The notes under the pieces were generated by a model. The model had not been told where the DNA came from and searched no databases. It worked only from the letters and a program-made list of their open reading frames with translations. Below are positions 9,534-18,589 of a DNA stretch of 64,000 nucleotides, in pieces (the first letter of the stretch is position 1; each line of letters starts with the position of its first letter). Both the position numbers and the translations under genes were made by a program. The stretch is from Stutzerimonas stutzeri (GTDB taxonomy: Bacteria > Pseudomonadota > Gammaproteobacteria > Pseudomonadales > Pseudomonadaceae). The stretch lies in the NCBI GenBank assembly GCA_019056435.1, contig CP077641.1:3658001-3722000 (forward strand), read 5' to 3'.

Positions 9534-11057
9534 ATGTTTCTCGGAATCGATTGTGGCACCCAGGGCACCAAGGCGCTGTTGCTCGACGCCAGCAACGGGC
9601 GCGTGCTCGGCCAGGGTTCGGCCAGCCACGATCTGATCAGCGGGCCCAACGGCCGGCGCGAGCAGGACACCGAGCAGTGGACCGCCGCTTTCGCCAGCGC
9701 TACCGCGGCGGCACTGGCCGAGGCCGGGGTCGACGGCGATGCCGTGCTGGGCATTGGCGTCTCCGGGCAGCAGCATGGCCTGGTCACGCTCGATGCCGCG
9801 GGCCGCGTCTTGCGCCCGGCCAAGCTCTGGTGCGACACGGAATCGGCTGCGGAGAATCAGCGCCTGCTCGACTGGCTGGGCGGTGAACAGGGTTCGCTGC
9901 AGCGCCTCGGAATCGTCATCGCGCCGGGCTACACGGTTTCCAAGCTGCTGTGGATGAAGGAGCAGCACCCCGCGCTGTTCGCACGCATCGCCCATGTCCT
10001 GCTGCCCCACGACTACCTCAACTACTGGCTGACCGGACGGTGCGCGAGCGAATACGGCGATGCCTCCGGTACCGGCTATTTCGACGTGCATACGCGGCAA
10101 TGGGCGCCCGACATCCTGCGCCATATCGATGCCGACGGTCGTCTGGAGGCCGCACTGCCCGAGCTGATCGAGTCCCACCAACCGGTCGGCCGCATCCGGC
10201 CCGAACTGGCTGCCCGGCTGGGGCTCAGTCCGCATGCCATGGTGGCGAGCGGCGGTGGCGACAACATGATGGGGGGCCATCGGCACCGGCAATATCCGCC
10301 CCGGCGCCATCACCATGAGCCTGGGCACCTCCGGCACGCTCTACGCCTTTTCCGGCGAACCCCGTATCAGCCCGCAACCGGCAGTGGCCACCTTCTGCTC
10401 ATCCAGCGGGGCTGGCTGCCGCTGATCTGCACCATGAACCTGACCAATGCCAACGCAGCAATGCGTGACCTGCTGGAGCTTGATCTGGAGGCGTTCAACG
10501 CGCTGGTGGCGCAAGCGCCGATCGGCTGCGAGGGCGTCACCATGCTGCCCTTTCTAAACGGTGAGCGCGTCCCCGGCCTGCCCCAGGCCAGCGCCAGCCT
10601 GCACGGCCTGACTGCCGACAACCTGAGCCGCGCCAACCTCTGCCGCGCCGTGCTCGAAGGCGTGACCTTCGGCCTGCGCTACGGACTGGACCTGCTGCGC
10701 GAAAGCGGCATTCGCAGCGAGCGAATCCAGCTCATCGGCGGCGGCGCGAAGAACCCGCTGTGGCGGCAGATCGTCGCCGACATGATGGCCACGCCGGTGG
10801 TCTGCACCCACCACGGCGAGGCCGCGGCGCTGGGCGGCGCGATCCAGGCGGCATGGTGCCATGCGCGACAGCAGGACGCCGGCGCCAGCCTCGAAGCCAT
10901 CTGCTCGCGCTGCGTCAGTCTGGACGAGCGCACCGCAGTCGCGCCGGTCGCCGAATCGGTTCGAGCCTATGAACAAGCCTATCGGCGCTATCGACAGCTG
11001 GTGGCCAGCACCTACGGTCAGCAGACACCACCGGAGCTGACGCCGATAGCCTCCTGA
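9534..11057 (+). CDS. mtlY: Xylulokinase MtlY (out-of-frame patch from two compensating frameshifts)
   Basis: This 507-codon FGGY kinase phosphorylates D-xylulose formed from arabitol by MtlD. The N-terminus (GIDCGTQGTKALLLD), VSGQQHGLV and the C-terminal nucleotide region (LIGGGAKNPLWRQIVADMMA) are typical. Between the G-run at 10271-10276 (one base too many) and the G-run at 10408-10411 (one base too few), about 46 residues are read out of frame. In the alternate frame the DNA encodes the expected conserved stretch, including GTSGTLYAFSGEP. The two errors cancel, so the frame stays open. It starts 10 bp after mtlD and ends the operon. Confidence 0.92.
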   Translation: MFLGIDCGTQGTKALLLDASNGRVLGQGSASHDLISGPNGRREQDTEQWTAAFASATAAALAEAGVDGDAVLGIGVSGQQHGLVTLDAAGRVLRPAKLWCDTESAAENQRLLDWLGGEQGSLQRLGIVIAPGYTVSKLLWMKEQHPALFARIAHVLLPHDYLNYWLTGRCASEYGDASGTGYFDVHTRQWAPDILRHIDADGRLEAALPELIESHQPVGRIRPELAARLGLSPHAMVASGGGDNMMGGHRHRQYPPRRHHHEPGHLRHALRLFRRTPYQPATGSGHLLLIQRGWLPLICTMNLTNANAAMRDLLELDLEAFNALVAQAPIGCEGVTMLPFLNGERVPGLPQASASLHGLTADNLSRANLCRAVLEGVTFGLRYGLDLLRESGIRSERIQLIGGGAKNPLWRQIVADMMATPVVCTHHGEAAALGGAIQAAWCHARQQDAGASLEAICSRCVSLDERTAVAPVAESVRAYEQAYRRYRQLVASTYGQQTPPELTPIAS

Positions 11058-11090
11058 GGCGCAGCGCTCGGTCACAGGCCAACGGTCATA

Positions 11091-11123
11091 AAAGGCAAAG
11101 CCACGGTGTGTGGCTTTGCCTTT
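11091..11123. terminator. Bidirectional rho-independent terminator
   Basis: A perfect 14-bp stem (11091-11104 with 11110-11123) encloses the loop GGTGT. An A-rich left flank and T-rich right flank make it work on both strands. It separates the convergent mtlY and acyl-CoA dehydrogenase genes. Confidence 0.85.
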
Positions 11124-11146
11124 GGTCCTTTCCCCGGGACGACGCC

Positions 11147-12373
<1,227 letters not shown>

Positions 12374-12469
12374 GGGCGACAACCTTCTGCAGGTAATGTT
12401 TTGTAGTTTTGAATGCTAGAGGAGGCTTGGTGATTTATCGAAGCTATTTTCCTCGTGTATAAACATTCA

Positions 12470-12490
12470 TCACCGATATATGATCGGCGA
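12470..12490. promoter_or_regulatory. Palindromic operator candidate between acyl-CoA dehydrogenase and LysR gene
   Basis: CCGAT at 12473-12477 and ATCGG at 12483-12487 are perfect arms around ATATG, and flanking TC/GA extend the symmetry. It lies in the divergent promoter region, where a LysR regulator would bind. Confidence 0.4.
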
Positions 12491-12518
12491 ATTCCGATAC
12501 ACGCCGGAGAGCACAACA

Positions 12519-13433
12519 ATGAACCTGAACAAGGTCGATCTGAATCTTTTCATCGTCTTCGATGCCATCTACACCGAAGCGAACCTGACACGCGCCGGGC
12601 AGATCGTTGGCATCACCCAGCCCGCCGTCTCCAACGCCCTTGCCCGCTTGCGCGAAACCTTCAACGATCCGCTGTTCGTGCGTACCGCGCAGGGCATGGT
12701 GCCGACGCCAATGGCGCAGAACATCATCGGCCCGGTGCGCAATGCACTGCAGCTGCTGCGGGTGTCGGTGCAGGAAAGCCGGACGTTCAATCCGGCGCAG
12801 GCGAACAAGACCTTCCGCATCAGCATGACCGACCTGACCGAGGCGGTCATGCTGCCACCGCTGTTCCAGCGCCTGCGTCGCCTCGCGCCGCACGTGAAGA
12901 TCGAGAGCATGCTGGCCAAGCGCCGCGAGACGACCAAGGAGCTCGCCGCCGGCCGCCTGGACTTCGCCATGGACGCGCCACTCAACACCGATCCGCAGGT
13001 GCGTCACGTCAAGCTGCTGGAAGACCGCTACATCTGCGCCATGCGCCGTGGCCATCCGCTGGCGAAAGAAAAGATCAGCCTGGAGGAGTACCTGGCGCTA
13101 TCGCATATCCATATTTCCAGCCGGCGCAGTGGGCTTGGCATGGTTGACCTGGCGCTGGGCAAGATGGGTCAGCAACGCAAGATCGCCCTGCGTTCGCAGC
13201 ACTACTTGATGGCGACCCAGGTGATCCAGCAGACCGACATGGTGGTGACCGTACCCGAGCGCTTCGCCCGCCGGCACGACCTGCACCAGGTGGCGCTGCC
13301 GGTCGAGATCCCGCCGCTGGAAACGCACATCTATTGGCACGAAAGCACCGACCAGGACCCCGCCAATCGCTGGATGCGCGAGCAGATGATCGAGATCGCC
13401 CAGCAGGTGACGGCAACCCAGCCCGTCGACTGA
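12519..13433 (+). CDS. LysR-family transcriptional regulator
   Basis: This 304-residue regulator has an N-terminal winged helix-turn-helix (LNLFIVFDAIYTEANLTRAG, then ITQPAVSNALARLRETFNDP) and a LysR substrate-binding domain. The ATG at 12519 gives the canonical start NLNKVDLNLF; earlier in-frame codons would add residues without similarity. Its divergent position suggests control of the neighbouring acyl-CoA dehydrogenase. The effector is unknown. Confidence 0.9.
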   Translation: MNLNKVDLNLFIVFDAIYTEANLTRAGQIVGITQPAVSNALARLRETFNDPLFVRTAQGMVPTPMAQNIIGPVRNALQLLRVSVQESRTFNPAQANKTFRISMTDLTEAVMLPPLFQRLRRLAPHVKIESMLAKRRETTKELAAGRLDFAMDAPLNTDPQVRHVKLLEDRYICAMRRGHPLAKEKISLEEYLALSHIHISSRRSGLGMVDLALGKMGQQRKIALRSQHYLMATQVIQQTDMVVTVPERFARRHDLHQVALPVEIPPLETHIYWHESTDQDPANRWMREQMIEIAQQVTATQPVD

Positions 13434-13472
13434 TCATCCATCACCCAAGCGAATCCGGTCGTGTACTGCGGG

Positions 13473-14492
13473 TCAAGCGCTCTCGCGCATCACCACCTCG
13501 AAACCGACGTCGATTCGCCGTTGTGCCGGCGACTCGCCACGCATCAGGCTGAGCAGCATCTGTGCAGCCAGCTTGCCGATCTCGCCCCGGATGGTACGCA
13601 CCGTGGTCAGTGCGGGATGCATCCAGGCGGCGGCCGGTAGATCGTTGAAGCCGGCAATGGCCAGCCGCTCTGGCACGGCGAGCTGCAACTGGCGCGCGCG
13701 AAACAGTGCCCCCAGGGCCAGGTCGTCGTTATTGAAGAAGATCGCGTCGATTTCCGGGTGCTGGGCCAGCAGACGGTCGAGCAGCTCGGCGCCGAGACCG
13801 ATCGACGACACCTCGGGCGTCAGCAACTCCAGCGCCGCCTCGTAGCGCGAGGCCTCGCGCATCACACAGCGATAGCCCTCGGCGCGCTGCAGGGTTCGCG
13901 GGTCGAGCTGGGCCGCGGCGAAGGCGATATGCCGATAACCGCGTTCCAGCAGCTTGCGGGTCATGGCGGCGCCGGCGTCGTATTGAGAAAACCCGACGCA
14001 GAATTCCTCCTCCGAATCGCCCAGTTCCATGAGCGTGACGATCGGGCTGGTGTAACTGCCCAGCACTTCGCGCGCCGCATCGCTGCGCTCGAAACCGGTC
14101 ACCAGCAAGCCTGCCGGCTGGTGTGACAGGTAGGCGCGCAGCAGGCGCTCGTCTTCATCGGGGCGGTAATGGCTGACGCCGATCATCAGTTCGTAGCCGG
14201 CTGGCATCAGAACCTTCTGGATCGCCTCGACCATGTCGACGAACACCGCGTTGGAGAGCGAAGGAATGATCACCGCGACCAGGTTCGACCGCGCGCTGGC
14301 AAGGCTGCGTGCCGCGGTATGCGGGACGTAGCCGAGCGTCTTGACGGCCGCCATCACCCGTTCCCGCAGGGCGTCGGAAACCCGCTCGGGTTGCGACAGC
14401 GCCCGTGAAGCGGACATCAGTGAGCACCCGGCACTGCGGGCCACGTCGGACAGCGTGACCCGCTCCAGCGAACGACGACGGCGAGAAGTCAT
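13473..14492 (-). CDS. gntR: LacI-family repressor, GntR-like
   Basis: This 339-residue LacI/GalR regulator has the N-terminal DNA-binding domain VTLSDVARSAGCSLMSASRA, the hinge helix AARSLASARSNLVAVIIP, and a periplasmic-binding-like effector domain. It lies downstream of dctP in the gluconate-type cluster, and TAGCGCTA palindromes typical of GntR targets occur at the head of that cluster. This fits autoregulated repression relieved by gluconate or its 6-phosphate. The start at 14492 (MTSRRRRSLERVTL) is preferred over a TTG 18 nt earlier. Confidence 0.85.
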   Translation of the reverse strand: MTSRRRRSLERVTLSDVARSAGCSLMSASRALSQPERVSDALRERVMAAVKTLGYVPHTAARSLASARSNLVAVIIPSLSNAVFVDMVEAIQKVLMPAGYELMIGVSHYRPDEDERLLRAYLSHQPAGLLVTGFERSDAAREVLGSYTSPIVTLMELGDSEEEFCVGFSQYDAGAAMTRKLLERGYRHIAFAAAQLDPRTLQRAEGYRCVMREASRYEAALELLTPEVSSIGLGAELLDRLLAQHPEIDAIFFNNDDLALGALFRARQLQLAVPERLAIAGFNDLPAAAWMHPALTTVRTIRGEIGKLAAQMLLSLMRGESPAQRRIDVGFEVVMRESA

Positions 14493-14535
14493 GGCGCGAT
14501 CCAGCGGCAAGGGGCGGAGATTCTACAGCGAGACG

Positions 14536-14553
14536 GCGCCCCCGCAGGGGCGC
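14536..14553 (-). terminator. GC hairpin between dctP and gntR
   Basis: GCGCCCC and GGGGCGC form a 7-bp stem around a 4-nt loop just after the dctP stop. No T-run follows, so it may only attenuate transcription or protect the dctP mRNA end. Confidence 0.35.
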
Positions 14554-14559
14554 GACAGG

Positions 14560-15576
14560 TCACTTGGGCGCCTTTTCGATCTCGGCCTGTACTTCCTTGA
14601 ACAGCGGCTCGCCGACCGTATCGATGACGGTCTGGATCGCCGGTTGCGCCTGCTCGCGCATGCGCTGGATTTCCTCGGAGCTGACCTTGTTGACCTGCAT
14701 GCCCTGCTCCTCGATCTTCGCCAGCGCTTCGCGCGCTTCGGCACGGGTGTCCTCGCGCTCGGAGTCACGCGCCTTCTTCGCCGCTTCCATGATGATGTTC
14801 TGTTCGGTTTCGGACAGCCCATCCCACCAGCGCTTCGACGCCGTAACGATCCACGGGCTGTACACGTGGTTGGTCACGCTCAGGTACTTCTGCACCTCGT
14901 AGAACTTGGAAGAGAGGATGGTGTTGTACGGATTTTCCTGACCGTCGACCGCTTTGGTTTCCAGCGCGGTGAACAGTTCGGAGAACGGCAGCGGGACCGC
15001 GTTGGCGCCCATCTGCTTGAAGGTGTCGATGAAGACCGGGTTCGGCATCACCCGCAGCTTGATGCCGTTGAAGTCCTCCATCTTCTCGACCGGGCGCACG
15101 TTGTTGGTCAGGTTGCGGAAGCCATTCTCCCAGTAGACGAGGCCAACCAGGCCCTTCGCTTCCAGCGCGTCCATGACCTTCTGCCCGACCGGGCCATCGA
15201 GCACGTAGTCCGCCTGCTTCTCGCTTTCGAACAGGAACGGCGTATCCCAGACAGCCATTTCCTTGGCGATGCCGACCAGGGTCGCAGTGGAGCCGACCAT
15301 CATCTCCTGCGCCCCGCCCATGAGCGCGTTCTGCATCTGGTCATCCGAACCCAGGCTAGCGGAGGCGAAGGTGCGCACTTTCAGCTTGCCGTCCGACGCC
15401 TTGGCGATTTCTTCGGCCAGCAGCTTGGCCGCACGGCCCTGGTTGCTGTCTTCGTTGAGGCCATAGCCGAAACGGATCATTCGTGGTCGAACGTCGTCGG
15501 CGGCCTGAACGGTCACGGCGGTGATCGCACTGCTCAGGGTGGTGGCAGCCAGGGCTGCGATGAGGAATTTCTTCAT
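14560..15576 (-). CDS. dctP: TRAP transporter substrate-binding protein, DctP type
   Basis: This 338-residue periplasmic protein starts with a signal peptide (cleavage near VQA-ADD). The TRAP DctP fold is clear: FGYGLNEDSNQGRAAKLLAE, the IKLRVMPNP strand with the conserved arginine that grips the ligand carboxylate, and AVPLPFSELFTALETKAVDG. It is the third gene of the minus-strand gntK-dctQ, dctM, dctP, gntR cluster, which points to gluconate or a related sugar acid as ligand; this is inference from context. Confidence 0.88.
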   Translation of the reverse strand: MKKFLIAALAATTLSSAITAVTVQAADDVRPRMIRFGYGLNEDSNQGRAAKLLAEEIAKASDGKLKVRTFASASLGSDDQMQNALMGGAQEMMVGSTATLVGIAKEMAVWDTPFLFESEKQADYVLDGPVGQKVMDALEAKGLVGLVYWENGFRNLTNNVRPVEKMEDFNGIKLRVMPNPVFIDTFKQMGANAVPLPFSELFTALETKAVDGQENPYNTILSSKFYEVQKYLSVTNHVYSPWIVTASKRWWDGLSETEQNIIMEAAKKARDSEREDTRAEAREALAKIEEQGMQVNKVSSEEIQRMREQAQPAIQTVIDTVGEPLFKEVQAEIEKAPK

Positions 15577-15589
15577 GCTGTCTTACCTT

Positions 15590-15597
15590 TTGTTGTT
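15590..15597 (-). promoter_or_regulatory. CA motif before dctP
   Basis: On the minus strand AACAACAA (a perfect AAnAAnAA) directly precedes the AAGGTAAGA ribosome site of dctP. Confidence 0.6.
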
Positions 15598-15625
15598 GTG
15601 GATGAATGACATGTGACGCACCCGC

Positions 15626-16903
15626 TCACCGCAGCCATTGCAGCGGCACGGTGATGATCGACGGCACGGCGATCAGAAGAACGACGATGACCATGTAGAT
15701 GGCGAAGAACGGCATCACGCCGCGCACCAGGGTCTCCATGCGCAGCCGCCCTATCCCGCCGACGACGTTGAGTACCGTGCCAACCGGCGGCGTAATCAGG
15801 CCGATCGAGCCGATGAGCACGAACATCACCCCGAAGTACACCGGATCGACCCCTGCCTTCACCGCGATCGGTGCGAGGACCGGGCCGAGGATCAGGATGG
15901 TCGGGGTCAGGTCCAGCACCATGCCGACGGCAATCATCAGCAGCATGATCGCGACCATCAGCAGCTTCGGATCCTCGGCCAGCGGGCCGAGCATCGAGGC
16001 GATTTCGTCTGGCAACTGCGCGAGCGTGATCATGTAGCCGGACACGATCGCCGCGGCGCAAAGGAACATCACCGACGCGGTGGTGCGGCTGGCGCGGGTC
16101 AGCACCTCGACGACACCACTCCAGGCCAGCTCGCGGTAGAGCAGCGTCGACACGGCAAGCGCATACACCGCCGCGACGACGGCTGCCTCGGTGGGCGTGA
16201 ACAGGCCACCGCGCAGGCCCCCGACGATGATCACCGGCAACATCAGAGCGGCCGCACCGTCTACCAGTGCCTTTCGCCGCTCAGCGCGGGTCGCCTTCTC
16301 CTGCGGCGGCTCGTCGATCTTGCGCGCAATGAGCGTCCAGGCCACCACCAGACCGGCGCCCATGATCAGGCCCGGCACCATGCCCGCCAGGAAGAGCTGA
16401 CTGATCGAAGTGTTGGTCACCACGCCGTAGATCACGAACGGCATCGAGGGCGGAATGATGGGGGCGATGATGCCGCCGGCGGCCACCAGGCCGGATGACG
16501 AACTCAAGGGATAGCCGCGCTCGCGCATCATGGGCAGCAGCAGCGTGGCCAGTGCGGCGGTATCGGCCAGCGCCGAACCGGACATGCTCGCGAGCAGCAC
16601 GGACGCGGCGATCGCCACGTAGCCCAGGCCGCCGCGCTTGTGGCCGAAATAAGCCTGAGCCATGTTGATGATCCGCCGGGAAATGCCGCCGGCGTTCATC
16701 AGCTCCCCCGCCAGGATGAAGAACGGCACCGCGAGCAGCGGGAAGCTATCGGCACCTGCCTGCAGGTTCTGCGCCAGCAGCTGGACATCCCAGAAGTCGA
16801 GATACCACATCAGCACCGCGCCAGTGAGAATCAGCGCGAAGGCGATCGGCATACCGAAGGCCATGAAGCCAAACAGTGACGATAAGAAGACGACGACGGT
16901 CAT
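15626..16903 (-). CDS. dctM: TRAP transporter large permease, DctM type
   Basis: This 425-residue inner-membrane protein has about twelve hydrophobic segments, beginning VVVFLSSLFGFMAFGMPIAF. It includes the DctM hallmarks GVVTNTSISQLFLAGMVPG and FGVMFVLIGSIGLITPPVG. It forms the sodium-driven translocation channel with the DctQ domain encoded just upstream. Confidence 0.95.
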   Translation of the reverse strand: MTVVVFLSSLFGFMAFGMPIAFALILTGAVLMWYLDFWDVQLLAQNLQAGADSFPLLAVPFFILAGELMNAGGISRRIINMAQAYFGHKRGGLGYVAIAASVLLASMSGSALADTAALATLLLPMMRERGYPLSSSSGLVAAGGIIAPIIPPSMPFVIYGVVTNTSISQLFLAGMVPGLIMGAGLVVAWTLIARKIDEPPQEKATRAERRKALVDGAAALMLPVIIVGGLRGGLFTPTEAAVVAAVYALAVSTLLYRELAWSGVVEVLTRASRTTASVMFLCAAAIVSGYMITLAQLPDEIASMLGPLAEDPKLLMVAIMLLMIAVGMVLDLTPTILILGPVLAPIAVKAGVDPVYFGVMFVLIGSIGLITPPVGTVLNVVGGIGRLRMETLVRGVMPFFAIYMVIVVLLIAVPSIITVPLQWLR

Positions 16904-16928
16904 GTACGATCCTCGTGGGCGTCTGCCC

Positions 16929-16936
16929 TTGTTGTT
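16929..16936 (-). promoter_or_regulatory. CA motif before dctM
   Basis: The minus strand carries AACAACAA in the 43-bp gap between the gntK-dctQ stop and the dctM start. It is the second CA motif in this operon. Confidence 0.55.
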
Positions 16937-16946
16937 ATGAGGGCGG

Positions 16947-18125
16947 TCAGTCCGCCGTTACATTCGCTTCGGCTATCGGCGCTGGCGGTTGTCGGCGCCA
17001 TACATTGACCAGCTGGACCAACGCCAGCACGGCCAGGGCAACCATGCTCGCCGCCACAGGCACCATCGCGATGGCCAGCGGATAGCCGACCACCGGGCTG
17101 CTGATCGTCCAGCCGAACTGCATCTGGTTCCAGCCACCGAGCGCGGCGAGGCCACTGGCAACCGCCACCATGATCCAGCTGATCGAATCCACCACGCGAC
17201 GGAAGAGCTCGGGAAAGCGGTCGCGAATCATGCTGAAGGCCATCAACTCGCCACGTCGCATGCTCGAAGCGACGCCGACGAATACCAGCCAGACGAAGGC
17301 CAGGCGGGAAAGCTCCTCGGCTCCGGTCCAGCCCGTGCCGAACGCATAGCGCAACACCACGCTGCTGAACACCACGACGACCATGAACGCCAACAGCACC
17401 GCCATCAGCCAGTCGGTGATGCGGTCGAAAGCCTGGGCCAGCTTGCCGCTGTAGATGGGTGGCTGAGTGAGCTCAGCGCCCTTCGCTTCGGTGAACGACG
17501 GCCCGGTGGATTGACTGCCGCGCTCGCCGCCACGCTTGTTAGCGCTATCACGCGGAGCCGATGAAAGGTCCTCGCGGGCATTGATCGCCAGGTCACTGCC
17601 GGATCTGATCCATTCGGTGATTTCGCCCACCACGGTCTCGCGTGGCTGGCTGGCATCGACCACGAGCACGCCCAGCTCACCCTCGGGCGACTCGAGCGTC
17701 GCGAACTGGCTGTCCACCAGCGAAATGGGCATGAAATGGCCAACCCGCCCGCCAACACGCTGAACGGCCGTTTCGTAATCGATGGACAGGTGGGCGAAAC
17801 GCAGGTCTGGCACCGCGTCCCGCAGGATGTTGCGGTAGCTGCGTTTGAGTGCCGAGCAGGCGAGCACGAAGCCGACGTCATCGGCGACCGCGCGCTGCAT
17901 CTCGACGGCAAGCTTCTGCAGCCACTCGACGCGATCGGCGTCGGACAACGGCGTGCCGGCACGCATGCGCGCGACGTTCGCTTCAGGATGAAAATGGTCG
18001 GCTTCGATATGCCGATATCCGAGGGCATCGGCGACGGCGTGGCTGGTTTCGGTCTTGCCCGAACCGCTCACGCCCATGACCACCAGTGCTCGGCAGGAAG
18101 GTGCGCTGCTGGAGTGGGAATCCAC
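16947..18125 (-). CDS. Gluconokinase fused to TRAP small permease (GntK-DctQ)
   Basis: One 392-residue frame joins two proteins that are normally separate. Residues 1 to about 180 are a GntK-type gluconokinase with P-loop GVSGSGKT (18-25), EADHFHPEAN and LACSALKRSYRNILRD. A hydrophilic linker of about 45 residues rich in Ser, Gly and charge follows. The last 165 residues are a DctQ small permease with four membrane segments (WLMAVLLAFMVVVVFSSVV; LAFVWLVFVGVASSM; ISWIMVAVASGLAALGGW; YPLAIAMVPVAASMVALAV). The DctQ part has no ATG, GTG or TTG of its own before its first membrane segment. I chose GTG 18125 because GGAG lies 6-7 nt upstream; the ATG at 18191 overlaps the operator. If real, incoming gluconate would meet its kinase at the membrane. 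Confidence 0.82.
   Translation of the reverse strand: MDSHSSSAPSCRALVVMGVSGSGKTETSHAVADALGYRHIEADHFHPEANVARMRAGTPLSDADRVEWLQKLAVEMQRAVADDVGFVLACSALKRSYRNILRDAVPDLRFAHLSIDYETAVQRVGGRVGHFMPISLVDSQFATLESPEGELGVLVVDASQPRETVVGEITEWIRSGSDLAINAREDLSSAPRDSANKRGGERGSQSTGPSFTEAKGAELTQPPIYSGKLAQAFDRITDWLMAVLLAFMVVVVFSSVVLRYAFGTGWTGAEELSRLAFVWLVFVGVASSMRRGELMAFSMIRDRFPELFRRVVDSISWIMVAVASGLAALGGWNQMQFGWTISSPVVGYPLAIAMVPVAASMVALAVLALVQLVNVWRRQPPAPIAEANVTAD
17537..17550. promoter_or_regulatory. Second GntR-type operator, inside the fusion linker
   Basis: TGTTAGCGCTATCA carries the 8-bp palindrome TAGCGCTA within the codons of the GntK-DctQ linker. It repeats the core of the operator at 18172-18189, about 635 bp away. 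Confidence 0.45.
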
Positions 18126-18171
18126 TGTCGATCTCCGGCGGCCTCGTGGTGCCGCATTGTGTTTGTGCGGC

Positions 18172-18189
18172 GATGGTAGCGCTAACATC
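18172..18189. promoter_or_regulatory. GntR (LacI-type) operator at head of gluconate cluster
   Basis: GATGGTAGCGCTAACATC is an 18-bp palindrome with one mismatch around TAGC|GCTA. It sits just upstream of the GTG start of gntK-dctQ, where a LacI-family repressor would block transcription. Confidence 0.65.
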
Positions 18190-18309
18190 ACAATTCAATA
18201 CATACCGTTCGTCGGATTTATCTCGGACCAACCGGCAGCTGAACGACGGTGAATACTTCGGTTGACCTGCCTGGCTGTCTACAATCGCGCCCCCTCGAGG
18301 AGATCAGCA

Positions 18310-18589
18310 ATGCCCAAAGCCATGGCCCGCCATATCCTGGTCAAGACGGAAGCCGAAGCCGCGCAGTTGAAGAAGCGCATCGCTGGAGGTGAAGCCTTCG
18401 ACGTACTGGCGAGAAAAACACTCGCTCTGCCCTTCGGGCAAGAAAGGCGGCGATCTTGGCGAAGTGCGCCCGGGCCAGATGGTACGCAGCATCGATCAGG
18501 CGATCTTCAAGAAGCCGCTGCGCGAAGTGCATGGTCCTATCAAGAGCCAGTTCGGCTATCACCTGGTTCAGGTGTTCTATCGCGACTGA
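18310..18589 (+). CDS. ppiC: Parvulin-type peptidyl-prolyl isomerase PpiC (one frameshift)
   Basis: This single-domain parvulin is about 92 residues, the usual size of PpiC. It starts MPKAMARHILVKTEAEAAQL after GAGGAGATC. The frame breaks in the A-run at 18414-18418 (one base too many) and resumes as HSLCPSGKKGGDLGEVRPGQM, then QFGYHLVQVFYRD, both family hallmarks. It catalyses prolyl cis-trans isomerisation in the cytoplasm. Its 3' end overlaps the convergent zapE gene by 13 bp. Confidence 0.9.
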
